From Heliocidaris erythrogramma (Eukaryota > Echinodermata > Echinoidea > Camarodonta > Echinometridae), in the NCBI GenBank assembly GCA_025617745.1, contig CM046853.1, forward strand, positions 33,063,770-33,127,769: 64,000 nt of DNA. The letters run 5' to 3'. The translations under genes were made by a program, and so were the position numbers. Shown piece after piece: positions 1 through 10,639 of this stretch; position 1 is the stretch's first letter, and every line of letters begins with the position of its first letter. The notes below the pieces were generated by a model that searched no databases, was not told the DNA's origin, and saw nothing but the letters and a program-made list of their open reading frames with translations.

Positions 1-234
1 ACAACACTGATTTCTAAAGAGGAATAGGACCGCACTGATGTACGCTGCAGGATAAAAGACGTAAAGGCTGGCTAAATGAATAAAAAAAAGGGGGATAACG
101 ATTTGAGACCTTGATCTGAGGTCCTAATCATCCGGCAAGCGTCATGTGGATCAGCATGGGGATTCGACCATGCTATGATGTCACACTCGTTAAGACGCCA
201 GGCTTTAGCCTCCCTACGCATCCACGCTGCAGAC

Positions 235-282
235 CGGCTAAAACCGTCGCAGTGCATTTAATCACTGCGCCGCTTTTAGCCG
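235..282. repeat. Imperfect hairpin
   Basis: CGGCTAAAA pairs with TTTTAGCCG and CGCAGTG with CACTGCG around a CATTTAAT loop. The left neighbour (about 100-230) contains, on the minus strand, a B-box-like GGTCGAATCCC, so this may be part of an old SINE. Confidence 0.6.
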
Positions 283-1196
283 TAAACCCCAGAGGACGGT
301 GCTTGTTGTCTCCTATATATTGGAGGGGGAGGAGTGGCGGTATAGGCAGCTATCTTAACGATACAAACACAGACGTCACGACCGCTTATCTGAGGGGTTT
401 TCTTTCTCGTATACTTTTGGGAGAAATCAAATAGTGATAACATAAGGTCTTCAAGCTGATTGAGATCCTTTCTTTGCATTTCATATCCACCTTGGGAAGG
501 GGGTCCAAAATAGAAGTTTTATGTGGCAAATGAATGATTACAAGAGAAATCTGCCTGAACAACATTTCAGCTCTCACCAGACATACGTAATGGCATACAT
601 GTAAGCATTAAATAAATGTACATGTACGTCATAGCATTTTGAGGACAAACTCAGATAGTTTCCCCCGTAATTCCCTGTAAAGTGACCTCCTAAATTCCTA
701 AATTACACAATTCATAGGCCTATTTACCTCAAATATCCTAATTTTTTTCAAAAACAGATTTCTAAAAGATGGGCATTTTACAGGAATCTTTTAAATAATA
801 AATTTCTGTTTCTCACTATGACGAATCTTCTTGAAATTAGTTTTCCGATAAGACAGTTATCATGCAAAAACACGAACAATGAGATTTTATTTTCCGCACC
901 AATCATACTACATGACCCTCTGTTCCTGATTCCCCAAGTCAAAACAACTTTGGCTGTAGGCACAGTGAATTAGTGTTTGCGTAAATGGTGCAGAGCGCTA
1001 GCTACCTCTAGGGTTCTTTGAAACAAACATGGGAGAACAACTATGGAAATATATAGCTCAATGGAACAACGGCCAAAATTCTGTTTTTCGGTTTCTATTT
1101 GTCTTAACACTTTACAAAAAACCTATCAAGTTTTGACACACAGTAATATCTGCATAACATACTATAATACTTGTTACATTTGTTAATGTATCATCA
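283..1196. other. No gene recognised
   Basis: AT-rich sequence without convincing coding potential or repeat structure that I can name. Confidence 0.5.
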
Positions 1197-1344
1197 GGGC
1201 CCTGTTTCATAAAGCTTGTTATCAATAACAAGTTACAATAATTGTTATAAGCTACTGAAATTCTTGAATCTGATTGGCTGAGAGCAAATTTGTCATAGAA
1301 ATGGGGCAGTTGTTATTGATAACAAGTTTTATGAAACATGGCCC
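1197..1344 (+). mobile_element. GTTTCATAA-type MITE, copy 1
   Basis: The left GGGCCCTGTTTCATAAAGCT is inverted at the right as AAGTTTTATGAAACATGGCC, and TTGTTATCAATAACAA extends each arm. The interior has CTGATTGGCTGAGAG. Such ends are common in marine invertebrate genomes. Confidence 0.85.
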
Positions 1345-1510
1345 TGTTCAGAGGAAGAAGGGCATTAATTCTGTGTTAGGTACATGTATATAATGTTTGT
1401 TTGGCTCTCAATATGTGATATGTTTTGAGTAGGGCATGTTTTATAATGAGGTCCATGTTACCTTAGGTCCTTATTCTAATCTTGAGATTATCCTGATTTT
1501 TTTTTTTTTT

Positions 1511-1585
1511 TGTCTGTTGAGAGCAAGAAGGACATTTATTCATTTACTTTAATACGGAGTTAACACCCTTCTGGCTCTCGACAAA
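1511..1585 (+). repeat. GCCAGAAGGGC palindrome family, copy 1
   Basis: TGTCTGTTGAGAGCAAGAAG at the left pairs with CTTCTGGCTCTCGACAAA at the right across a short CATTTACTTTAATACGGA centre. Diverged copy. Confidence 0.8.
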
Positions 1586-2329
1586 TGTTACCTATGAGAA
1601 GCTACTTTTCAGTTGCTCCAATATTGGTAGGGTTCTTAATCTCCCAAATGGCAAATGAATAATTATGATGATGGCTCCTTTAAGACATCAAAATCCTTTC
1701 TGATGCTAGTCTGCAGGCAGGCCCAAACCCTTTTCAGGCCGCATTATGCATAACATAGGGTGTGAATCTTGAGACTATGAACACTGCAGTCCAAAGGGCC
1801 CTATAGCTACTCCAGAAACAGTGACAAGTTAGGCTATAGGCTCAAGGCTTTTACGAAATTGTGTTTAAGCGTCCAAACAGAGTCTGTGCCTGCAGACTAT
1901 ATAGCATGATGCTGTCAAAAAAACTTGGATTTGACATCTCGAGTTGATGCGTCCATAATGAATAAAAATGTAAACACTGCAAGCCGGCCAGAAAGCCAGG
2001 CTTTACAAATATAACTAGCAGCACATACTCTTATCGTGCAAATTTGATAAACACCAGTGATGGACGTTTAATCACTGCAATGACAGGCCATCATCACATA
2101 CTACAAGAAGGGTTTGTGACGAAATGAAGAGACGGTATTATGGAAACTGACGAGTCTGTGTTGCGTATCTTTGTACATCATGTGTTTGGTGTCAATTTAT
2201 TTACTTCATCCTCTTTTTTTAAATATATATTTATATATATTTGTATGGGAAGCAATCGGTTGGAACTTGGAAGTCATAGTAAACTGTAATTACGGTGCTG
2301 GCCTTTGTCAAATAAGTGATGTGTGGAAG

Positions 2330-2720
2330 ATGGAGAAAGATAAGGGGGAGAATGGAAAGAGAAGAGGATAAGGTAGGGACAGACAGAGAAACAGAGAGAG
2401 ACGGGGAGAGAGAAAGACAGAAACATACAAAGAAAGAGAGAGAGGGAAAGAGGGAGAGACACAGAAGTGGAGAAAAAAAATATGTCAGCATATTGACGAC
2501 TTAAACAGGGCAGAATGACAGTGATACTGAGTGAGAAGAAAAAAGAAAATAGATGAAAGAACGTAAGCTGTAAGATAGCACAAGAGGCAAGTGAAGAAGC
2601 ATTAACAAATGAAGATAAAGATAACAACGGGCAAAATACAAGACAGAAAGCTATCATTTGAAAGAGAAAGAAGAGAAAAAGTAAAAGGAGAGACGGTAGA
2701 GAAATGATGGAGAACCGATC
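2330..2720 (+). repeat. Purine-rich low-complexity stretch
   Basis: GA-rich strand with GAGAGA and AAAGA runs, densest at 2385-2470. Overlapping open frames here are compositional artefacts. Confidence 0.8.
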
Positions 2721-3214
2721 GTGGTAAAAAACAGAAGAGTCGAGTTCAGCTCTCTGAAAGGTCACGGAAATTCAGGTCACATATTGATTTGATGTTCCAT
2801 TAAAAAACCAGAGTGAATATCACGTTGTCGTTAGTCCCTCGTGTCTCTCTCTCTCTCTCCTAATGATGACCCCGGCATACATTTTTTTTTTGTCCCTTGA
2901 ACATGAACTGAAACCAACTTTTCCCTTTCACAGAAAGGCCGGTGAGTTTGTCGCCATTGCCGAGGAAATATCCTTACATAATCTACAATTCATATTCTTT
3001 TTTTATGAAGAGGAAGAAGAAAATATGGTCAGCTTACGTAAAAACTAAAATAAGGGAGTATAAGACAAAACTAAGGTGTATACATTTTATTCAAGGAAAC
3101 TTTATAAGAATATCAGTCTGAGAAAGAGGGGGAAAAAACAGTACTGGCAAAAGAATCAGTCACAGCAGAAAGATACAGAAGTACAAGGGGTAGGGTAGTG
3201 TAGGGAGGAGGGAG

Positions 3215-3219
<5 letters not shown>

Positions 3220-3265
<46 letters not shown>

Positions 3266-3292
3266 TAAGGGCTGTAGTAGTAGTAGTAGTAA

Positions 3293-3361
<69 letters not shown>

Positions 3362-3398
3362 CAGCAGCAGCAGTACATGTAGTAGTAGTAATAGTATA

Positions 3399-3470
<72 letters not shown>
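3220..3470 (+). repeat. (GA)n then (AGT)n microsatellite
   Basis: (GA)n at ~3220-3261 is followed by (TAG)n from 3274 to 3470 with a short AGC and TACATG interruption near 3361-3380. Confidence 0.95.
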
Positions 3471-4189
3471 CAATAGCAGCAGAAGTAGTATAAGGTTGTG
3501 TAGCAGAAGTATTGTAGAAGTTTTAAAAATGGTAAAAATAGTAGACTAAATGGGATTGTTTTGTTTTATAAAAAAGTAAAGATGAAAGGTTGAAATTGTT
3601 GTCAACACTTGCAACATTTTGACAGTGAACATTTCATGGGGTGAGAGAGGGGGAGATGATCCAAAAGAACTTAAATCAACTGTTTGTTCTGGATACCTTT
3701 GCACTTAGTCCGATGATTCACCAAGCACTTCAACAAGACCGCCGCAACGGGTTCAGTTTGCGGCTGTCTTTTAAAATGTCAGTAGGAAATTTGCGGCCGT
3801 GTATGGGAGGTCGTTAATCTTATTTGTCTCCCCCTTAACCTTTTCATATCTTGGCAAGAACAATTAATTTCTTTACCAGGGTCCTTCTCTCCAGCCTACC
3901 GATACAAGATTAATCTTGCATTCTATCGTGATGAGCACGTGGGCAGGAGATTCTGTAGTCCCACGTACACATTAAAAAAAGTTTGTTTCAATTACTTTTC
4001 GGTTTATTAAAACAATCCATTGACCAATGCCATGGTTTTGGAAGCTTTAATGGAAACAGTACACACTCTTGAAGGAGCCGAGTTTAAACAAGTTTCAAAA
4101 TATCTCAAAGAGGGCTGAGCTAACAGAATGTGCAAATGTCAGAGGGGTTGTCCATGACAAGGTCTGAATGATAATCATTACAGGGGGCC

Positions 4190-4226
4190 GAGTGAGTGAG
4201 TGAGTGAGTGGGTGAGTGGGTGGATG
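4190..4226 (+). repeat. (GAGT)n tetranucleotide repeat
   Basis: GAGTGAGTGAGTGAGTGAGT with GGTGAGTGGG at the end. Confidence 0.9.
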
Positions 4227-4321
4227 AGTTATAGAAACAGGAGAGAAACTGAATGCAAATTGAAGAAAGTATTCACTAATGGGGAAAGGCGATTGAGAAA
4301 GAAGAGAAGAAAGGTGAAAGT

Positions 4322-4403
4322 ATATGTTTGGAGCCAGAAGGGCATAAGCTCATATACTCCAGCACAGAGTTAATGCCCTTTTGCATCTCAGCAAACAGTA
4401 TAT
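4322..4403 (+). repeat. GCCAGAAGGGC palindrome family, copy 2
   Basis: ATATGTTTGGAGCCAGAAGG pairs with the right arm ...GCCCTTTTGCATCTCAGCAA and ACAGTATAT. Centre CTCATATACTCCAGCACAGA. Confidence 0.85.
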
Positions 4404-5259
4404 AAATCAGCATGTAGATCGTTGTGAATGGTAATATCTATGGAGGGAATAGGATAATACAAGAAATATTACACCAATTTCAACATTAGATGGCAGAAAT
4501 AAGAGGAGTTTAAAGCACAGAAAAGGGGACACTATACAGAGGGGAGTGGAATAGAAAAGAAGGAAGTTACAGATACCTCATGGAGGGAGTGAGATACATA
4601 AATAACCTCTTTGCTTTGCAATGGCTGGAAGGAGTATTAATTCGTCAAAATGTACAAACGCGTTTGAGTTGAAGATATAAAGGTAAATCTCCTACTTAGG
4701 ATTCAAGAACTTGTCAGTATAATACTGCAAGTTCTGCAAGATCTGTTGATATAAGTTTTGTAACATTTAACATTATGGTTGTAATGGCTACATCTATTAG
4801 AACTTTCCTTCGTATATAACCATCCCACAACAGAGTTTAAAGGCCATATCACATCTTACGACCTGAAAACTGGAATTTGAAAGAAATTACCATACAATCA
4901 GATAAGAAATTTCAAAAATGCAATTTGTATCTGATTAAGGTCCGGAATAGTCATATGAATATCAATATTGCATGGTAATTTAAGCTTTCCACACAGAGGA
5001 AAGCCCAGTTTGGCTACTAGTCGGTGGCCAGTCATCTGACTGATATGAAGTCACTACAACTGGCAGCCCATTTGGCCTTTTTTTCTGCCAATTTTGTTTT
5101 TTAGCACATGTATTATACAAATGTGACAATTTAGGACCTCTGTTGGGAAGAATTTACATTTTTGAAATTAAATATTTAATCCTAGTATTCCAATTTCTTT
5201 CACAATCCAGTCATAGCCAAGTCCTAAGGTGTGCGGTGGCTCGTAAGAAAAATTCATAC

Positions 5260-5551
5260 CATTTGTGAGTTCAGTTCCCTCTGTATTGTTGTTGCCGCCA
5301 CTCGTCTGCCCGGCGATTTCAATCGGCGAGCTGCTCCCAGTGATGGCAGCACATGCCGCAGTGGTGGTCACGGTAGCGACGGCACTGCCGACATCGTAGA
5401 TGACGCTCTTCTCCTTCTCTCGGCTCGTATGCCTGGACACTGAGGGCGTCTTCTTGACGAAAGAGAGGAAGAGGTGTCGACAGAGGTCTTCTGGCATGTC
5501 AACGTCCAGGTAGGTCTCCATGAAAAGCTTGAATCCCTCATAGTTGATGGG
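5260..5551 (-). CDS. Diacylglycerol kinase (type I) exon: end of recoverin-homology region and linker
   Basis: This 292 nt exon opens in phase 0 after TTTCTTCAG and reads PINYEGFKLFMETYLDVDMP, then EDLCRHLFLSFVKKTPSVS. It aligns with the DGK beta segment I recall as [20 protein letters not shown], then DDFTAHLFMSF. The remaining ~55 codons are a Ser/Thr/Ala/Gly-rich linker of low conservation, as expected between the recoverin-homology domain and the EF hands. The likely donor is AATG|GTATGA, giving phase 1; the frame stays open past it, so the 3' edge is the least certain point. It joins the 8565-8641 exon in phase across a 3.0 kb intron. Relative to DGK beta as I recall it, the GKQDILNQ-like residues between KYNPE and the INYEGF motif are absent, which could reflect a skipped micro-exon or lineage difference. 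Downstream EF-hand, C1 and kinase exons would lie left of the window. Confidence 0.85.
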
Positions 5552-5694
5552 CTGAAGAAATTATGATCCACAAATAAAACAAAAATAATAATGATAGAAT
5601 TCATTTAAATGTCCGACATGTCCATCTCAAAAGATGTTCAAAATGCATAAAAGGTATATTCATATTCATTACCATCTTTAATGAGCCAAGCTGT

Positions 5695-5745
5695 CATGGT
5701 GCCTTTGTCATGGTGCCTTTGTCATGGTGCCTTTTTCATGGTGCC
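5695..5745 (+). repeat. 14 bp tandem repeat GTCATGGTGCCTTT
   Basis: Four head-to-tail units, the last with a TTC variant, in the DGK intron. Confidence 0.93.
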
Positions 5746-8061
5746 TTGGTGCAATTCACAGGACTTCTTCCAACCAGGTACCCTTTGACAACTATTTGTT
5801 GCATCAAAACTCCCCAAATCAAACAGTACATCCTAAATAAATCCTGGTTGTCTAATGGAACAACCTGAAGACTGCCATATCTACAACGTACACAGAATAT
5901 ATACTCAAAACAATGTAGCAGTCTAAGGTTTCAATCCATACCGAATAATGAGTTTAAGTGTAATATTTTTTGAGTAGCATTTAAATGCAATCCTTTATGC
6001 AAAAGGAGGCCCCTGGGTAGAGGGAGAGAGTGGAAATGGAAAATGTAGCCATTGGTGATGTACTGTGAAACAGTGAAGTAGCATATCCACTAGACCATAA
6101 CACACCTTCTTCTGAAACAAATGACAAAAAGTTCCAGAAATGAAGGCAATGATGGCATTGCCTCATCTCGTCCTTGCCATTACCGATATCTTTCTAGAAG
6201 TCTTTGCTAATTTCCATCACGTATCAGGCATTATGAGAGGAATAAATTAAGGGTATTATGGACAGATTCGTAAAAAATCCCAAAAGGAAACAAAATACTG
6301 TGGTTGGAGTGATTTGCTTGCCTCTAGCAGTAAGACTTATGCTGTAATGAGATGAAACATTAAAAGGATAGATAGATGTATAAAAAGAGGAGCATGACGA
6401 CTTAATCTTATACAGCAAAAGGCAAAAGACATGTGTCTACATGTATATCATCATGACTTATGGATAGTAATAGCAACTTTCAACATCTGCAAACAATGAC
6501 AGTCTGTCTCGTTTGGCAAAGAATATGACTGAATTTTAGAATAAGTTTCCATCATGCTACGTTTGCCAAGGAAGTCTCAGACTTATTTCAGAAATCTCAT
6601 ATATAATCCTTCCTAGAGGCAGTGATATTACCACTTACCGGTACTACAAGCTTATATCTAAAAACAATGGAGAGCGCTAATAAAATATAAAATTCAGATC
6701 ACTGATATGTGTAAATTTTAAACAGGACCAATCAACTAAAAAATAATTTGTGTGTAAAATCTACCCTTACAAAAACATTACCCGGCATTCTATGAGTTAA
6801 TGTTAAGGAGTATGAAGAAAATAAAGGATAATATTAAAACCCTGAGGAAGGAACCCAAGTAAGACTTGGGTTCTGTGCGTGTGCTTGCACATCAAGTACT
6901 CTACTCACAAACTGCTTCATAAGCAAATTTAGAAAGTATTCAAACTTGCAATTTCCCTTCCAAGAAGTATTAATATCTGAAGCCCATATTTTGACTGTAT
7001 TATACCAACATGGAACCCCAAACTATTCAGGGCAAAATATTTGTTTGCGATTTTGTCATCCCCATTAAACATGCTAAACTTCATTTCTTGTTTCCCTACC
7101 TGAAACTCTACTGCACAATATCACTTTGAAAGCCGCAAAAAAGTATTTATAGGCTATTTATCTGCAAAAATCAACTTCAGGAAAAAAAAACAAGAGTACC
7201 TTGTTAAGAATACCCTCCATCTGTTTCACAAATCTTTTTATAGCGGTTTCTTCATATCTCTCTATTGATTAAAGCAAAACTGATATCGAGTCCATCAAAA
7301 AATCCAAAACAAACACGATGCTGAAAGCAAAATATTTGCGGGGCTAGGTATTCTTATGAGAAACTATGATGTTCCGATTGCGTCATCAGGACAGCATATT
7401 TTTGAAGTGTGATTAAAAATAAATTGAGGCCATATGAAGGCTTCTTTCATAGATTGAGGAGAAGAAAGGGAAGATTACACTCGTGGGACTGACTTCCTTT
7501 CCTAATGAATACCACATTAACAAGTCTGATGAGAGTGGAGTGTTATCTGTCCTTTTAAGTGCTTCATTCAGAAACTCATCTTCAGGTGTCGGTGGTCATA
7601 ATGTAGCGATGACTGACTTGGAGGGAAAAGGGGGTCATTTTTTAGTGCCCAACTATACCGCAGCTTCTTAATCCAACAGGAAAACTGCCCATATTGTGTG
7701 GTTTGGCTCAATTACATTTTACTCAGAATCCTTAAAAAACAATATGCAGGACGGAAGAGCAGAAGGAGCACAAATTTATCCACATACTGTATCCATTTTT
7801 GTTGTCTTTACAGATTTAAATGTCAGGAATATTTAAAAGGAAAATAAGCAGTGGAGTATTTGAATTAGCAACATGTTTAAGAGTCTGAAATCACAGGAAG
7901 GAAAGAAAACTAACCCAGTTGTCAATTTGATGAAGAAAAGGTGATCAATCTCGCCCTTCAAAATTCATGTCCTGTTTGTTGCTTCCACTACACAGTAAAT
8001 ATATTGAATGTAAACTCAACTACTATCTACCATAGATGTGAAATCATTTAATACTGATGGA

Positions 8062-8203
8062 CCAGGGAGACGTTTCATCAAGTGTCTTGGCAGTGATTTT
8101 TACTGACAAATTTACTCTCAGCCAATCAGATGCAAGGATTTCAGGAGCTTATAACAGTTATTGCAACTTGTCATTGATGACAAGTTTTATGAAACAGGGC
8201 CCA
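8062..8203 (-). mobile_element. GTTTCATAA-type MITE, copy 2
   Basis: Reverse orientation relative to copy 1. The right end AAGTTTTATGAAACAGGGCC is well kept, the left end (GGGAGACGTTTCATCAAG) is diverged, and the interior CTCTCAGCCAATCAGATGCA matches copy 1. It lies in the DGK intron. Confidence 0.85.
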
Positions 8204-8564
8204 GGATGGACCAATGGACAATTCCACATGGGTGGTGACAGAATTACATACATTTGTTTGCTATACTTTTCTAATGCATGGGTTAGCATTTGCTATCACA
8301 TGGGAATTTTAAAAAATCACATATTGGCTCATGGAAGTCTTGAACATTATAACAGAGAATATCGTGAATGGAATTACTAAGAAATTTGAGATATGTTACC
8401 AAACTTGCCCAAAATCATTCAGCTAAATTTCTAATTTTTAAGTAAGGAAAGTTTGTGTCTTGCTCTCTGTAATGAAGATATTCACTACAAATACGTTAAA
8501 TAAGCTTTTTTTAAAAAAAAATATTTCCCCCATATGGAAGTGTTCCCAATGCAATGCGACTCAC

Positions 8565-8641
8565 CTGTTCGGGGTTGTATTTGGATAACACTCCGTTTCC
8601 ATGGAACTCTTCCAAGACATCTTTGAGTGTTTTCCTGGAAT
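8565..8641 (-). CDS. Diacylglycerol kinase (type I) N-terminal exon, recoverin-homology region
   Basis: This 77 nt internal exon encodes [16 protein letters not shown] followed by VLSKYNPEQ. From memory, vertebrate DGK beta/alpha/gamma have a nearly identical stretch ([20 protein letters not shown], then KYNPE) in the recoverin-homology domain ahead of the EF hands. Type I DGKs are calcium-regulated lipid kinases that phosphorylate diacylglycerol to phosphatidic acid at membranes. On the minus strand a pyrimidine-containing tract ends in CATTACAG before the exon, and CAG|GTGAGT follows it, so both splice sites are canonical. The exon opens with two bases of a split codon (probably Tyr, T|AT) and ends in phase 0, which fits the next exon at 5551. 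The preceding exon, expected to carry the LSPSEFSQLQ-like motif, was not found. The family call is strong; which type I paralogue it is cannot be told. Confidence 0.85.
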
Positions 8642-8752
8642 CTGTAATGTCAGGATGAGATAAGACAAAGGAAGATGGCATTAAAATGAGCATCACCAAG
8701 CATATCACTGGCAAACGATACATTTAAAGATAAAGTGGAGTTATGGTTATGA

Positions 8753-9040
8753 AATTACATTGTGAAAGAAACTGAGAAAGTTTGACCATGTCTACATAAG
8801 AATATGTGTATACTGTGAGGTTTTGGAATCATGAGCATGATAAGAAATTGACCCAATTTTGCTGAAAGGCACATGTACTGCACACAAAAATGGGTATATG
8901 GGACTGCACGCACATGGGGCAGAAATGCTCTGCCCAAACACTTCAAATATTCTTTGTCATATTTTTAATATGAGGGCATTTGAAGAGCAATCCTTTTCAG
9001 GGGGCATTTCTACTATGATGTTCTTCCAAACTGAGGCTAT
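8753..9040 (+). repeat. 0.3 kb dispersed repeat, copy 1
   Basis: Shares GTGAAAGAAACTG, GCACACAAAAATGGGTATAT and ACATTTCTACTATGAT-like blocks with 13046-13415 and, inverted, 26309-26598. No terminal repeats were recognised. Non-coding. Confidence 0.78.
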
Positions 9041-9884
9041 ACATGTAGGGCTTTCTTGCTCAAAGGTAATAATAATAAAACAAAGAAAACATCAAGTGTA
9101 TGCAGTTATTTGTTGAGACACTGACGAAAAGTGAAATACAGATGCCTCACAATGAAACATTATTCATAATTGTACTTACACAATGTCGGGCTGGATGTGA
9201 ATATTATACATACACCCCTTTAAAAAAAAAAGCAATTCTTTACTATCATTTTTCCATTCCACAAGCACAGTCAACTGATTTATTATAGCATGCAATTACA
9301 GCTTTTGTTTTGTTTTTTGAAGTGTCATAATTCTCTCTCTAATATCTATTTTGACCATTTCTGTATCTGAATCATCTAATTACATCGTTCATGAAAACAG
9401 AAATAACTGATGCCAACTTAGACATGATAAATACTTATGTAGCAGAAGACATTTGGAAGATATCCTTCCACATAAAAAGAGTTATAATTTAAAAACAAAC
9501 TGGAAAGATGAAAGCTTTCATTTATCGTCACTCTGTTTGAACGGTCAGACACTCCAATAAAACCACTCTAAATACTTGTTTGCTTGATCCGCTTGTGCAC
9601 TTCTAATTGGGGAGCGATGAACCTTTTTCGGTCAAGGTTCTGGCGATTCCATTTTGTTGAATGGCCCGAAACGATTACCAAACGAGCACCGTATCTTCCC
9701 CTATTTTCTGGCTGATCAACTTGTTGTTTTCCGAGGGTCTCTTAAAAGCCTAATCTCATGTGAAGGGATATACATAGTGTGTTTGCACTGATGAGCTTTA
9801 GGTTCTTTGGGTTTTGTGAGGTCTCTGAAGGGGGTGATGGCCACGTAAGAAGGAACGTGCTTGTACATTAAAACAGGCAAGAGA

Positions 9885-10591
9885 GAATGCTGAGAGAGAA
9901 AAGAGAGAGAAAGAGAGGAGAGAGATGGAGACGGGGAGGAGAGAGAGAGTGAGAGAGTGATGAAGAGCATAGAGACATAAAGATAGAGATGAAGAAAGAT
10001 AAAGAGAGCTCAAAAGAAAGGGGAAGAGAGAGATAGAGAGATAGAGAGCGATGAAGATCAGAGAGACACAAAGAGATGAAGAGAGAGATAAAGAGAGAGC
10101 TCAAAGGAGAGTTGAAGAGATGGAGAAAAGAGAGAGATTGAGAAATGAAGAGAAAGATTAAGAGAGGAGCTGGAGGGAGAGGAGCTGGAGGGAGGGAGAT
10201 AAGAGATAATGGGAGAGTTGTAGGTAGATAGAGAGAGATAAGAGAAGTGAAGAGAAAGATGAGAAGAAGATACTGACAGAGAGAGAGATGAAGAGGTGAG
10301 AGGGAGAGAGTGAGAGATAGTTGAAGAGAAAGATGACATTGAAAGAGATAAGTGAGATGAAGAGAATAAAAAGAAAAAAGGAGAGAGATGCAGAGGGGGA
10401 ACGAGAGAGCAGGGACAAGGCTGAGACCTTCAAAATTGATTCATGAGGGATGACTTGTAGGGGGAGATCATTGATCATTGATGTCAGACCAGCTTGGAGT
10501 GTGTGAACCATAGCACCTTGTGTCATGAAGACAATACTGAATTATTTATCTACCATCATCAGCAACAGTTTGGCGTGGGGAGCGCAAAATG

Positions 10592-10630
<39 letters not shown>
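9885..10630 (+). repeat. Long GA-rich low-complexity region
   Basis: GAGAGA, GATAGAGA and GATGAAGAGA units to about 10415; a unique ~150 bp follows, then a pure (GA)n of ~34 bp at 10595-10628. Serine/leucine-rich frames on the other strand are artefacts. Confidence 0.85.
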
Positions 10631-10639
10631 GAAGGAAAG

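Larger units (their letters stand above)
5552..8564 (-). other. Intron between the two DGK exons
   Basis: This is 3.0 kb of AT-rich DNA bounded by the matching GTGAGT donor (right) and TTTCTTCAG acceptor (left) on the minus strand. It holds a 14 bp tandem repeat at 5695-5745 and a GTTTCATAA-type MITE at 8062-8203. I see no other coding exon in it. Confidence 0.7.

Noticed and set aside
1350-1416. An eighth palindrome-family copy
   Set aside because: Only the left arm (GAAGAAGGGCATTAATTC) is recognisable; the right arm is too diverged to call with confidence.
3156-3473. Poly-Leu/Thr/Tyr frames over the AGT array
   Set aside because: Translation of a trinucleotide repeat, not a gene.
7350-7400. 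A minus-strand ITLQKYA string resembling the missing upstream DGK exon
   Set aside because: It lies downstream of the 8565-8641 exon in gene orientation, so it cannot precede it, and it lacks the rest of the motif and splice sites.
9716-10526. Stacked Ser/Leu-rich minus-strand frames
   Set aside because: They follow from the GA-rich low-complexity strand; several frames are open at once, which is typical of simple sequence.
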